From positions 11,356,183-11,420,182 of the forward strand of contig OZ038468.1 in NCBI GenBank assembly GCA_964036295.1: DNA of 64,000 nt, written 5' to 3'. This document shows positions 25,001 to 34,059 of the stretch, one piece after another. The translations under genes and the position numbers were made by a program. The notes under the pieces were generated by a model. That model was not told where the DNA came from and made no database searches. It worked only from the letters and a program-made list of their open reading frames with translations. The stretch is from Plumapathes pennacea. Lineage: Eukaryota; Cnidaria; Anthozoa; Antipatharia; Myriopathidae. Position 1 is the first letter of the stretch; every line of letters begins with the position of its first letter.

Positions 25001-27685
25001 AAAACAATGTTGGGTAATCCGTTCTAGAGTTATTTGGTGTTCTCTTGCCTTCGGGGAAATGATTCGAGCAGACAAATGTTCCTTGCGCTCCCGGCTGTGG
25101 ATTAAAGTTATCACTTCGAACTTTTGAGACTTGCTTCAGCCACAATGCGGCCAGGTCTGCTTCTTTTGGCCACTTATGGAACTTGAGTTCTTTCACGTGA
25201 GATCGTACTGTTAGTAGATCGGGATAACGCCTATCATTGTCGCAAAATCCAACGCAACAGCGAGCGTGTTTTGGCATATTAATCTATCCGCCATGTATTG
25301 GCCGCGCGCTCGCCCCAATCCTTTTGCACCCCCAGCAATATGGCGTCGATAACCTTGATTCGGTCTATTAACGCAAATAATGCTCAGAAAGACTTCAATG
25401 CTGAGTTTACGTGCCAATATAACTTGGCGACAAAATGTCAGATGCCAAATTTCCTCTCCAGGGAGGGGCTTTCCAAATGTAATTGGCTCTCTACCACATC
25501 GACTGCATTGTGTTATTGGTGGCTATTTGCCCGTGAGTTTCTGCCGGTTCTTTGGTTGTATTTGGAAACTCGGCTCCCCGTTCAGCCCCCCCGTTCAGCC
25601 CCCTCCCTCCCCCCCTGGCTGACATATCCACACACTGCCACAACATCTGGCAGACAGTCGATACAGAGTCACTGATTAGAACGACATTTCAGCTGTGATC
25701 ATGAGATGTGTCCGCAAAGGTAAAGTATGTTCAGTTCCGAGTTTCTTGCGTTCGCTGATATGTTTGTTTACACAGGATATAATTACAGGATGCAGACCGA
25801 CTGGTATATCTGACATGTTTGTTTAAACTGGTGGGTTTTGTCCCCGGGGGATACTCCTCCGATTTTTCTGTGGGAGTGTGCCGCCCAGGACTGAAAATCC
25901 TTACCCTATTTCAGACCAAATTTGCGATTTTCGACCCTATTTTAGACCAAAATGAGCGATTTTACGACCCTATTTCAGACGAAATATCAAAATATCCGAC
26001 CCTATTCCAGAACAAAGCCAGCTCAAAATCGATACCTTTTGGGGCGGCACATACCCCGAAAACCCACTGCAGGGCGAGGGGATATCTGCGATTATCGTTT
26101 TTTTATCCTCAGTTGAAACATTATCTAGAAACTTGCTAAAGCTAGCACTTTAATGGTTTTTAATGGCCGCGAAACTATTCAAGAATTGGAGCAATTCTCG
26201 ATACAAACGGTGTCAAAAATTGAATTTGGGACAAAATTAGACGATGGAGGCTGCTGTATTCCATTTATTTGGAGGAGAAACTCGCTTTAGATCCTTTGAA
26301 AATATACAGCGAACCCCCGCTATTTTGAAGTCCCACGGGACATGATAAAAAGTTCGAAATGGTGGGGTTTCGAAATAGCCGATAGTAAATGACTGAAAAT
26401 ATATATCCATGGGGATTTGGCTTGACTTCGAAATAACGGAGATTTTGAATTATCCGAGTTCGAAATAGCGAGATTCGACTGTATTATCAATGCAATAACC
26501 GCCGCAATTGTCGCCAACCGATATCCAGCGCCAAAACTATTCAAGACAGGCGTGTGAAACTAAAATGAAGTGGAATGATGCTTCCTGAATGCCAGGTTTG
26601 TACCAGCTGAAGGGAGCAAAAATTGATCGTGTTATTACTGCTGGGTTCTTTTGAGTTTTTTTTAACTGACAATGACACGTAAATATCGGACTTTATCGGG
26701 TTTATTCGTGAAAAAATCGTGAAAATAATAATTTCAGCCAATCGCAGCGGCAGAAATTAATTGGTTGATTTAATCATGCCGCGCGCTACTGAGCACGCGC
26801 TGCCGCAGAGCACTATCGTTGTAATCTGAACCATTACTTAATTACTTTAGCTTCCAATTTCAAGCACTCTGAGTCAGCTTGCTCGACCGCTCACATTACT
26901 TAATACATGCCTGGGCCAAAGTTGATAAAACTAGTTACTTATTTTAGACTTCAATCCCGGACAAAATGTGTTGACACATGCTTTAAATGTCGTACTTTTG
27001 TCAAAACTACTATGCTGTGAGTCATCCAGTTCCAAAGAAAACTGCTTTTAATCACCCCCCTCCCCGTATCAATGGTGTAGCTTGAATTTGGAAGAGTTCC
27101 GGTAAGACTTTGACGGAAAATCGTTGCTAAATAATTAATTTATCAACATTGAATGGGGCAAGGGGAGAATGTGTCAACACTTTTGTCCAAGATTGTAGCT
27201 TTGCTTTGTATTTAGTTCGATAAAATAACCCACAAGAATGATGTCACAAGTCCGAGTGTATTTCATCCTCAGTTGCCTAAGAATTCGCACCGAAATAATT
27301 GCTTCAGAAGGCCACGATTATGCGTTTCATCAAAGGCAAAATTCTTGCGTTCAGCAAATTGGTCTTAAGGCCGATTTTTCACGGTACGATTTTTACTTAC
27401 GACATCGCCTGCGAATTTTTACGACACGTCGTATCGTGTAAATCAACCCTATGACTCGTTTAGGTCTGTTGCATACAAACAGAAAACAGTCGTAGGATTT
27501 TAAATATTGTTTACAGTGTTTAAAAACCTTGCGACAGTCGTAAGCAAAAATCGGTCTTAAAGATATACTTCCCGCTCGACTGACACACTAACTTTGCTCG
27601 TTTTAAGCTTACCGTGCCCTTCTTGGAGCAGGAAAACAAGGGAAAACCACAGCAGTACTGTCCTGATTAAGCTGTGTTCTGCCAT
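16720..27685 (-). CDS. Basigin-like Ig protein, paralogue B, with damaged Ig1 and altered C-terminal anchor
   Basis: The exons mirror paralogue A: 27613-27685 (signal peptide), 20699-20846 and 20361-20513 (Ig1), 19778-20077 (Ig2), 18623-18772 and 17733-17900 (Ig3), 16720-16808 (tail). Exons 5 and 6 are exactly the lengths seen in paralogue A. Two lesions fall only in Ig1: exon 2 is 148 bp, so its two halves read in different frames, and exon 3 has ATAAGT where the donor GTAAGT should be. Leaving out both joins exon 1 to exon 4 in phase and gives 780 bp, 260 codons with stop, with no break. So the gene may be a two-Ig protein, or a decaying copy, or may contain an assembly indel. The C-terminus is a short hydrophobic stretch with no cytoplasmic tail. 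Intron 1 (about 6.8 kb) contains a complete DNA transposon. Confidence 0.75.
17733..17900 (-). CDS. Paralogue B exon 6: Ig3, second half
   Basis: Acceptor TTTTTGCAG, donor GTATGT at 17732-17727, 168 bp, phase 1-1. It encodes DDHYKITRKNID, then DKGKYFCCFPSNC and KGCQEWTLLVN. The extra cysteines of paralogue A are all present. Confidence 0.85.
18623..18772 (-). CDS. Paralogue B exon 5: Ig3, first half
   Basis: Acceptor TTTTGCAG, donor GTGAGT at 18622-18617, 150 bp, phase 1-1. It encodes VKPRFVGNISNKEVK, then GESVHFSCAAVGYP and LEWKRQRKS. Confidence 0.85.
18790..18950. repeat. Tandem repeat, about 55-bp units, three copies
   Basis: AGGTAAAAAGGAAGATATAT recurs with ATAGGTACA and TTAAATAAGTATAAATA segments. 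It lies in the intron between exons 4 and 5 of paralogue B, starting directly upstream of the exon 5 acceptor. Confidence 0.8.
18981..19069. repeat. (ACT)n microsatellite
   Basis: About 85 bp of ACT trinucleotides with a few interruptions. The Tyr-rich open frame across it is a repeat artefact. Confidence 0.92.
19778..20077 (-). CDS. Paralogue B exon 4: Ig2
   Basis: Acceptor TTTCGACAG, donor GTGCGC at 19777-19772, 300 bp, phase 1-1. It encodes VVLTCNV, VISWTKDGK and DGGTYICTLF: a complete Ig fold in one exon, close to paralogue A's. Confidence 0.87.
20105..20308. repeat. Dispersed repeat, family C (copy 1)
   Basis: Begins CCTTTCACTCCTGAGCTC and ends AAGAGTGAAAGGGTTAA, which are inverted ends. 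GCTTTCATCTGAGCAAACTA recurs in related segments at 35955-36185, 37930-38055, 58440-58660 and 62285-62445. Confidence 0.55.
20361..20513 (-). pseudogene. Paralogue B exon 3 (Ig1, second half) with mutated donor
   Basis: Acceptor ATTTCAG. It encodes KTMYIKNVQE ... GKYECWVFEVG, clearly homologous to paralogue A exon 3, and is 153 bp to the expected junction. There the sequence is ATAAGT instead of GTAAGT, and read-through hits a TGA three codons later. A G-to-A change in the first donor base would normally abolish splicing. Confidence 0.75.
20699..20846 (-). pseudogene. Paralogue B exon 2 (Ig1, first half), frameshifted
   Basis: The first part reads VQATDAQVTCIAYDPENK and ARIEFKRKDDFGQF in one frame. 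The end (NITDPRVTFKSQFE, then GTGAGT donor) is in another. Against paralogue A the exon has a net length change that is not a multiple of three. The start at 20846 (AAACAAG acceptor) was chosen by phase and is weak; part of the N-terminal strand present in paralogue A seems missing. Confidence 0.65.
22306..22650 (-). repeat. tRNA-derived SINE copy (minus strand)
   Basis: On the minus strand a tRNA-like head carries an A-box-like TTGGCTCAGTTCG and a perfect B box GGTTCGAACCC, followed by GGACCAGCACTCAGGGTCTT. It is preceded by TGGTGATTGGTTCATATTAT. A longer sister copy is at 61035-61505. It is 3' truncated near 22306 and abuts the DNA transposon at 22679. Confidence 0.8.
22679..22747 (+). repeat. 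Left terminal inverted repeat
   Basis: Starts AGACCGAATCAAGGTTATCG and ends GCGCGCGGCCAA. It matches 25298-25366 on the other strand at 68 of 69 positions. Confidence 0.93.
22905..23264 (+). CDS. Transposon ORF2: SAP-domain and PHD-like zinc-finger protein, 119 aa
   Basis: ATG at 22905, stop before 23265, no internal breaks. Residues about 15-45 (VTSLKDFLALRGLKQSGKKA then ELVARAF) form a SAP DNA-binding motif. The C-terminus has CSVC, CTIC, H-AW-C and a final CALC, in Cys4-His-Cys3 order with x4 before His and x2 after, as in PHD fingers. In related THAP-DDE elements the second protein is, to my knowledge, a SAP-containing YqaJ-type nuclease. Here no nuclease domain is present, so ORF2 looks like a derived or shortened accessory that may bind DNA or chromatin. 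It is convergent with the transposase across about 615 bp. Confidence 0.83.
   Translation: MPRQAEETLEYEDFVNWTVTSLKDFLALRGLKQSGKKAELVARAFGAYELKAPKKFSQEEINKKLQEEYQHDLCSVCLRQDIPVGQEHICTICKKAVHAWCSNHEDITSSADLVCALCC
23265..23879. other. Non-coding centre of the transposon
   Basis: Very AT-rich spacer between the 3' ends of the two convergent ORFs; no coding signal. It likely holds polyadenylation signals for both (several AATAAA and TTTATT motifs). Confidence 0.6.
23880..25277 (-). CDS. THAP-domain DDE transposase, 465 aa
   Basis: Single open frame from 25277 to 23880. N-terminus: a THAP zinc finger, CCVGFCDNDRR ... FHKWPK ... FVCSNHF (C2CH ligands). Then an acidic linker, a helix-turn-helix-like segment (LLTLMKLKLGLINEDLAFRF) and a DDE nuclease fold. 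Candidate catalytic residues are Asp in IIDCFECF, Asp in VMVDRGF and Glu in IYVEQAIGRIK, with YGGRASD between, as in Harbinger-type (DDE_4) transposases. The start lies 20 bp inside the right TIR, typical of compact elements. No stops or frameshifts, so it may be active. The opposite-strand frame at 24412-24897 is a shadow. Confidence 0.92.
   Translation of the reverse strand: MPKHARCCVGFCDNDRRYPDLLTVRSHVKELKFHKWPKEADLAALWLKQVSKVRSDNFNPQPGAQGTFVCSNHFPEGKRTPNNSRTDYPTLFLTLSEFLTKQSPKKPKIRERLTSEEPEGETSEVTSQHECATDESDDDNFDLRVAMRFEQITRESDVKTFTGLPSTKVFKCLFEHLFIKAQNMQYWRGPKQTAKEEPKYDGILPALDLPRNRPGPGRKLDLQQEFLLTLMKLKLGLINEDLAFRFMVSSGTVSSVFITWVKLMSKELSVLIIWPSKQQVKTTLPSCFKKLYPKVRCIIDCFECFRETPSGLNLAAALWSEYKHHYTCKVLVAITPTGAISYVSPSYGGRASDAYIVRSCGFLNIIEPYDEVMVDRGFKIREDLMMSMATLCIPPSCAASMQMLPSDVRKTSNIANVRIYVEQAIGRIKLFRILKHELPISLLPLVDDIVKVCCALCNLLPSLCE
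25298..25366 (-). repeat. Right terminal inverted repeat
   Basis: Reverse complement of 22679-22747 with one C/T difference. It ends GATTCGGTCT followed by AT. Confidence 0.93.
25835..26085. repeat. Dispersed repeat, 'ACCCTATTTCAGACC' family (copy 3, best preserved)
   Basis: Begins CCGGGGGATACTCCTCCG, has GTGTGCCGCCCAGG, then four units of about 30 bp such as CCCTATTTCAGACCAAATT and CCCTATTTTAGACCAAAA. It ends GGGGCGGCACATACCCCG. The ends form an inverted repeat. Confidence 0.75.
26306..26481. repeat. pogo/Tc1-like MITE
   Basis: Left TACAGCGAACCCCCGCTATT and right complement TACAGTCGAATCTCGCTATT are terminal inverted repeats starting at TA. TTCGAAATAGC and GACTTCGAAATAAC lie inside. A single related end is at 47479. 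Confidence 0.7.
26950..27200. repeat. Foldback MITE with about 30-bp ends
   Basis: Left ends GGACAAAATGTGTTGACACAT; right ATGTGTCAACACTTTTGTCC. They are inverted over about 30 bp. No coding capacity. Confidence 0.7.
27613..27685 (-). CDS. Paralogue B exon 1: signal peptide
   Basis: ATG at 27685-27683 begins MAEHSLIRTVLLWFSLVFLL then QEGH, with a phase 1 donor GTAAGC at 27612-27607. The MAEH start and intron phase match paralogue A exon 1. GATAAAATTTA about 45 bp upstream on the minus strand is a weak TATA-like candidate. Confidence 0.85.
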
Positions 27686-28987
27686 CTCAACTGTTATGAC
27701 TTGATAGCTGGCGTCGGTAAATTTTATCATCATGGCTCTTTCCCAGGCTCTTCGCCTAACAAACTATGGTAAATTCAGTTGAAGCAGGATGAAAATTTAG
27801 AAAGTATGCCACAAGAATGAATCCAAAACAGCTCTCGACAAGCTACAGCTTTAAACTTTTACGCAAAAGGATGGTTATCTGACTGGTATGAATAAGAATA
27901 AGTTTGATCGATGATGTAGTCAAAAACGTGGCCTTCGTCACCCACAAATTTAGGCGAATGGGAGCTTTCGAAATTAACGTCGCTGCGGCAACTTTCCGCA
28001 CGTACCAGAGAGCCGCATCGAGACTGAGATGACTGACCTTGTAAGCGGTTCAGCAAACTGAAAGAAGTAATTCGTGACTTGGGCTACGGTCGCACTCGTA
28101 ACTTTAAACACGAGGAGCCCCAGAGCCTGCATTCCGGTCACAACAGGGTTTCCTACCAGGCGTTGGGTTGCTACGTCCAACGCGTTAATTAGATTGCACC
28201 TAATAGTCATGGTGGTTTTCGGTCCCGCGAAATGTCTGTCAGCAATGTTATTGTTTTGACGTCTTGAAAGCCAAATATAGAGAAGAGCAAGTACAGTGCC
28301 TGTAGAATCAAATTCCAAACCATTTTGAGTTCATTCGGCGGGCGCGCGTTATTACGACGTGGCTGATTGTTCTTTATTGTGGAATTGGCTCGGCATAAAC
28401 ACTGGAAACACTGGTGCGCGCTGAATGCAGTTCTTCTGTCGCGAGATCTATGTGTCCAAATGACGGGAGACAGGTTCTGTTCCGAGAGCTGGCAATGCAT
28501 TTGTTCTTCGCCATACTTGATATGTAAAGAGAGTGGCCAACAAATGACAGCTGCGCAACAATCAATGTATCAACTTCACCAATCGGCGCATTGTTGATAC
28601 ACTGATAGACGAAAAGGGATTCAAAGCGAAGGTAATACAAACTAATATGCCACTTTGGAAACACGAGTCATCACATCAGCGTGTCGACACACAACGAGTA
28701 TAAGCGCAGGTAACAAGCCTAAGAGAAAGCCGAATTGTAGTTAGGAATGAAGATAAATGTTCTGAACATGTTATTCAATGTTTATGTGCGAACTGCCTCG
28801 GCAAAAACCGAAAACCCGTCAAAATCGGGTTGAAAGCCCGCCATCCCGCCAAATGCAATCCGAACCACTGCTCAAAAGGCCAGATCAAATCAGGGGATAC
28901 TGGGTATGTAATATTTTCCTTTTGGTCTGGGAGAGGAACATGTAATTATGTTTTATCAAGCAAGAGTATTAGTGGAACGTATAAATA

Positions 28988-30065
28988 CGTATGTTTTTCC
29001 TCTCCTATTTGGGCAGCACGCCTGCAGCAAAAAATATTTGTCTGATCTCGTGATGTTCGGGGAGCAAAAACGAACTGTGCACCAATAAAGTTTTAATTCT
29101 AACAGCGAAATTAATCCTAAATAAGTATGGTTTTCTCTCCTGTTTTGGGCGGCACGCCTGAAGCAGAAACGAATTATTGGGTGACACGCCTGAGATTCTG
29201 TGGGTAAAAACATACTCCGCGCCTATAATTTCTCGATTCTAACAGCAAACCAAAGTTATGGTTTTTCCCTCCTGTTTTGGGCGGCACGCCTGGAGCAGAA
29301 ACGAATTATTGGGTGACACGCCTGAGATTCTGTGGGTAAAAACATACTCCGCGCCTTTAATTTCTCGATTCTAACAGCAAACCAAAGTTATGGTTTTTCC
29401 CTCCTGTTTTGGGCGGCACGCCTGAAGCAGAAACGAATTATTGGGTGACACGCCTGAGATTCTGTGGGTAAAAACTTACTCCGCGCCAATAATTTCTCGA
29501 TTTTAACAGCAAACTAAGTTATGGTTTTTCCCTCCTGTTTTGGGCGGCACGCCTGGAGCAGAAACGAATTATTGGGTGACACGCCTGAGATTCTGTGGGT
29601 AAAAACATACTCCGCGCCGATAATTTCTCGATTTTAACAGCAAACTAAGTTATGGTTTTTCCCTCCTGTTTTGGGCGGCACGCCTGAAGCAGAAACGAAT
29701 TATTGGGTGACACGCCTGAGATTCTGTGGGTAAAAACTTACTCCGCGCCGATAATTTCTCGATTTTAACAGCAAACTAAGTTATGGTTTTTCCCTCCTGT
29801 TTTGGGCGGCACGCCTGAAGCAGAAACGAATTATTGGGTGACACGCCTGAGATTCTGTGGGTAAAAACTTACTCCGCGCCTATAATTTCTCGATTTTAAC
29901 AGCAAACTAAGTTATGGTTTTTCCCTCCTGTTTTGGGCGGCACGCCTGGAGCAGAAACAAATTATTGGGTGACACGCCTGAAATTCTGTGGGTATAAACA
30001 TTCTCTGCGCGACTAATTTTCATTGCTAACAAAAAAAAAGAGGTTTCCCCTTGGGTGACATGTCT
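28988..30065. repeat. 131-bp tandem satellite, about 8 copies
   Basis: TATGGTTTTTCCCTCCTGTT recurs every 131 bp (for example AAACTAAG at 29511, 29642, 29773 and 29904). Each unit holds GGGCGGCACGCCTG twice in related form (also GGGTGACACGCCTGAG). Central units are nearly identical; the first and last are decayed, as expected for an array turning over from its centre. Confidence 0.93.
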
Positions 30066-30658
30066 GAAGCAGAATAATATTCCTGCGAATTTAAAAAAAT
30101 GGTCTGTAAAAAGAAGTCATAAAAATTGATGCCGACTGATGTTATTTTCATCAATTTTCAGTTTAGCAGCACAGGAAATTGTATAGATGCGACATGGTTT
30201 GCAGCGGTTGATATGTTCCTTGCACAGTAGTCACATAAACGCAGTGCTGTATTTGAGAAAATCAAGCGTCAATTTTCCTGGCCTTTGACTAAATCCGTAC
30301 TTCAGAGGCTTTCCAGAGCTGAGGCCGGCCGCCCGATAAAAAATTTCCACAAACAATTTTGAGCGGACAGATGAAACATGCCGGAATCTGTTCGATAAAG
30401 CGCCCTTGAGTTCCGTCTGCACGCACGTTATTGAAGAAACGAAAATGTTTATCAGTCTTTTTTTAAACCTTGCGAGGGAACCAGACCGATCAAAATAAAT
30501 CAGCAGGTGATGGAACACACACGGCACCCACTGTTTTGAAAAAGTGACAATCTTGCATTCCCCAAATATTTCATCACACTTTTCTCTTCATTAATACGCG
30601 TCCTGTGGTGATTTTGCGAGTCCATTTTGGCCTCGCAAAACCGGAATGTGGGTCTCGG

Positions 30659-30823
30659 GGCTCCTCATGGACATTAATATCGACATTTGCATCATTTGAA
30701 GTGCAAACAGCGCTTGTCACCACAAACATATGTCAGCAAGTTGCTACCAAACATTGAAGAAGCCGTCTTATTGCTGTCGATGCTGACTTATTATCGCCTA
30801 AACTTCCTGGTGCGACCGGGCCC
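30659..30823. repeat. MITE-like repeat, family B copy 2
   Basis: ATGTCAGCAAGTTGCTACCA and the right end TGCGACCGGGCCC match 10166-10332 closely. The left end is eroded. Confidence 0.65.
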
Positions 30824-31792
30824 TTATCAATTTTCACGCACAGTCAGTTTTCGACAACTATACATTTCTAAACTAGGAGTTCCATAATGGAAGTTATACA
30901 GTGGTTGCTTGTGGCATAGAAACATAGACTGGACTACTGGACCCTTGGACCCTGGACTCTTTTTTGGACCATTTTTGAACTACTTTTTGGACTGTTTCTT
31001 TTTTCTTTTCTTTTTTTCTTTTTTCTCCTTTTTCTTGAACAGTGGGAGGGATAGGTGCATTAGCCCATGATTTTCTTCAGAGAACCACGATTTTCTCAAA
31101 GTTAATTGTTTTACCCATAAACCGTTTTCTACTGTTTTCCGACTGTCCATTCTAATTTTGATTAAGAGTGCAAAAGAACATTAATATATAGCATCCCTTT
31201 CTTGGTTGTAGTTCCTCTGATGCTGCTCAGGACTTGCCAGATGTTCACCGTCAATTTTACCGAAGAAATTAGGTATGTGTAAGGAAAATATTCTCATGTT
31301 ATCACAAAATTGCTAGTTTCGGCTAGTACCTCAGGGCAGGCTCTGAAAGGCAAGGTGAAACTACGGGGGAAACTACAGAGGAAAGGGCCACAGGAGAGAA
31401 GACCATAGCATTATACGTTCGATAAAGTTTAAAGTCAGTGTTGTCTTTTCAACAGTGCCGGGAGTCATGGTCGTCGTCAGTCCGCTCGTCACTCGCATCT
31501 TAACATGTGACATGTTCTTTAAGAATGGGCTTCGTCTCCGGAAACCTGTCGCTCAAAGACACTCTTGCGACCTTCTAGTTGTCTGTATCGGCGTCATCTG
31601 TGTCAAGTTTGGAGTATAAAACATTGGGAAACGGAATTACAAAGAAAGAATGGCTGCTTTTTGTGTTCGAATTTTCAACTGTATACAATAACAGTAAATT
31701 TATTTATTTTCAACCGGTTTTCCGGCTTTCAGGAACATTTCTTTGCGTACCCTTACTGAGACGAAATATACACAAGAAGAATAATACACACA

Positions 31793-31829
31793 GTCACACA
31801 CAAACACAAACACACACACACACACACAA
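31793..31829. repeat. CA-rich microsatellite
   Basis: Interrupted (CA)n, about 37 bp. Confidence 0.85.
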
Positions 31830-32869
31830 TAGCCTGCTGAATACCATAAATGACCGATCCCGTTCACGAGGTTTTCCGATGACTCAACCTCCGTGCACGT
31901 AGATATTTATATATGTCTTCATCTCACTCGGAAAACAGTTAAAAACGGTTTGGATTAGGAAAACAGTGTAGGAAACTTGGTACAATTAAAGCTCCCGGAA
32001 GAGGATACCAGTCGGGAATTGAAAAAAGTGTCCGTAACTAGAAATGTCCGCTTACGAGAATGAGTCTTGTTAGCGACCACCTGCAGCTAAGGGGATGGGC
32101 GGACGCTTACAGGGGCTTGTGCTGTACACTCTAAACGAAGAAATCTAATCAACACGACTGAAAAAGAACATGTTACAAAGTACAGTGAAACTGTGGCGTT
32201 AGAACGCAATTACATCCGGCTGGACAAAAGAACAGTTGGAGATTGAACTGAAAGTTTATTGTTACCTGCAATGCTCTAATTGATTTTGGACAAAACGATG
32301 TGTGAAGTTGATTGATTACGATTTGAGTCTTTCTAAAGTGATTGTTCCGTCGAGAGCTTAAAAACAAAAGAAAAATCCAAATCTCACCAAAAGTGTCCGC
32401 CTCCGCTTACGGGAATGTCCGCTTACAGGAATGTGTAAATACAGAGTTGGAGTGAGAGTTCAAACGGGGTTTCGTAAAGGCGTCCGTAAGTAGAGCTTGC
32501 TCGCTTACGAGAGTGTCCGCCCAGAGAGCTTTGACTGTATAAACAAAATCTGAAAAAAATCGCGGTTCTCTGAAGCAAATTAAGTGCAAATACATCCATC
32601 TTCCCACCGTTCAAAAAGAAACAAAGAACCCGAAAAACAGTTCAAAAAATGGTTCAAAAATGGTCAAAACAAAGAGTCCAAAAAATGGTCCAAAAGCGAG
32701 TCCAGGGTCCATGCTCTACCCTATGCGGCTATAGTGTAATTATGGTAATCATCCTGAATTAAACTTTGCTGTCACATTTTGATAACCTAAAACGAGAAGC
32801 TTTCGTTACTAAACGAAGTGTGCGATATGTTTTACCCTAGAACCAACATTTTAGTTGGTCTTGGGTCGA

Positions 32870-32955
32870 AACTATGTAGTAGTTTGTTGACCAAGAAGTC
32901 GAGTGAAAGAATTTTGCTAATCCAGGACTAGATTAATCGAGCTTTGAACAACCGG
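32870..32955. repeat. MITE-like repeat, family A fragment
   Basis: GCTAATCCAGGACTAGATTA then CGAGCTTTGAACAACCGG, the complement-type end of family A. The upstream GTTGACCAAGAAG also matches copy 1. Confidence 0.5.
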
Positions 32956-33886
32956 ACTCTGACCAAATGATTACGGCTAGTATATCACTGGCATTTCCGA
33001 ACCGTATATGAAGCATGGTTGGCTGCTACTCACAAGCTAAATGAAGTTAAATGTAACGCAAGGGAATTGCTGTGAGGATGTTTATTAGATCCGCGACCTA
33101 TACAACAGTTTTAGTGAACAAGAACGACAAAAGCACCTACACCTAGCGCGATCCGCTTTGAGACTATAGAATAAGTTTGTTAACCTGTGATAAGTAGAAG
33201 CATTGCACTTGGGTATGTTCTTGTCCTTATACCGTGCTAATAAAAACACCAAAACGTGTAGACCGACTCAACTGATCTGAGAAAGCTCAGATACTAGAGG
33301 AAGTATAGTGTTGGGCTTCATCGACGTAACAAATAAACCGATCGTTAGAAGCCCTTCATCAGAGTGAAGCAATAAAGGAAAAAAGCCTTTAATTGGTTTT
33401 AAAAATGTTTTTTTGTCGCTTTACCAAGTACAAATAAGTCACAGCTAACTAACGGCTCAATTTGTACGATAAGTATAGATGACAAATAACAAGTAACAGT
33501 AACGTTTTGGATAATCATAACAGTTAGTACACACACAAGCTGTAACTAAAAAGAGTGCCTCATGACACTATGCGACGCAATTATATGAAAGCAATAGTAA
33601 ATACGTGTAAACCTTGACGACAAAAGCGCAAATGCGCACCAAATATTAAAGGAATTGCACTTGTGGTTGCGGTGATATTCCTTCGATGTGGACCAGAACG
33701 ACGCAGGCACTTGCACAAGCAATCAAGAATTTAGTAAAAAAATTAATAAAGTTCGAAATCTTCGTCGACCATCTTAAAAAAGTATGTGTCTGTTCCAGAC
33801 TGCGCACTAATAATGAGTCTGGCACTACGCTCAGTGAAGTACGTTCTTGTGCTTATGCTTGCGTCGTCCGCGTGTGGATTGCTAGG

Positions 33887-34059
33887 CTAACAGCATTCTT
33901 CGACGAGGCGGTTTGCCGTTACGCGGCCTGAGCTGACACTCCTTGTTTTGTGGTAGTACAGATAGGCAGCAATCATTATCACCAGGATCAGGAACAAAAG
34001 TACACACACAACGCTCAGTATGGTGACCTTTATGGGAATCTCTGCTCGGGGCTTTTGAT
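33887..34059 (-). CDS. Receptor last exon: transmembrane helix and cytoplasmic tail
   Basis: Acceptor CTTACAG. It reads QKPRAEIPIKVTILSVV, a 20-odd residue hydrophobic run, YLYYHKTRSVSSGRVTANR and LVEECC, then TAG at 33889-33887. The charge pattern is type I (KT-R on the inside). The terminal CC could be palmitoylated; this is speculation. Confidence 0.82.

Larger units (their letters stand above)
22679..25366. mobile_element. Complete two-gene DNA transposon (THAP-DDE transposase, SAP/PHD-like ORF2)
   Basis: Bounded by 69-bp terminal inverted repeats (22679-22747 and 25298-25366) differing at one base. An AT dinucleotide flanks each end and could be the target-site duplication. It holds two intact convergent ORFs. 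The THAP plus DDE_4-like transposase and a second ORF starting with a SAP domain recall the ISL2EU/Harbinger-like group of IS5-related elements; this placement is from family knowledge, not a search. TIR identity and open frames suggest recent activity. It lies in intron 1 of paralogue B and next to a SINE copy. Confidence 0.88.
30066..33886. other. Intergenic stretch rich in repeats
   Basis: No gene recognised. It contains a family B MITE copy (30659-30823), a pyrimidine-rich run near 31000, a CA-rich microsatellite near 31800, and segments at 32030-32130 and 32390-32545 with recurring GTCCGCTTACgGgAATG motifs that look like a MITE pair. It is the downstream flank of the minus-strand receptor ending at 33887. 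Confidence 0.5.

Noticed and set aside
28988..30065. CRISPR-like array
   Set aside because: Units are 131 bp, contiguous, with no unique spacers, and the genome is eukaryotic.
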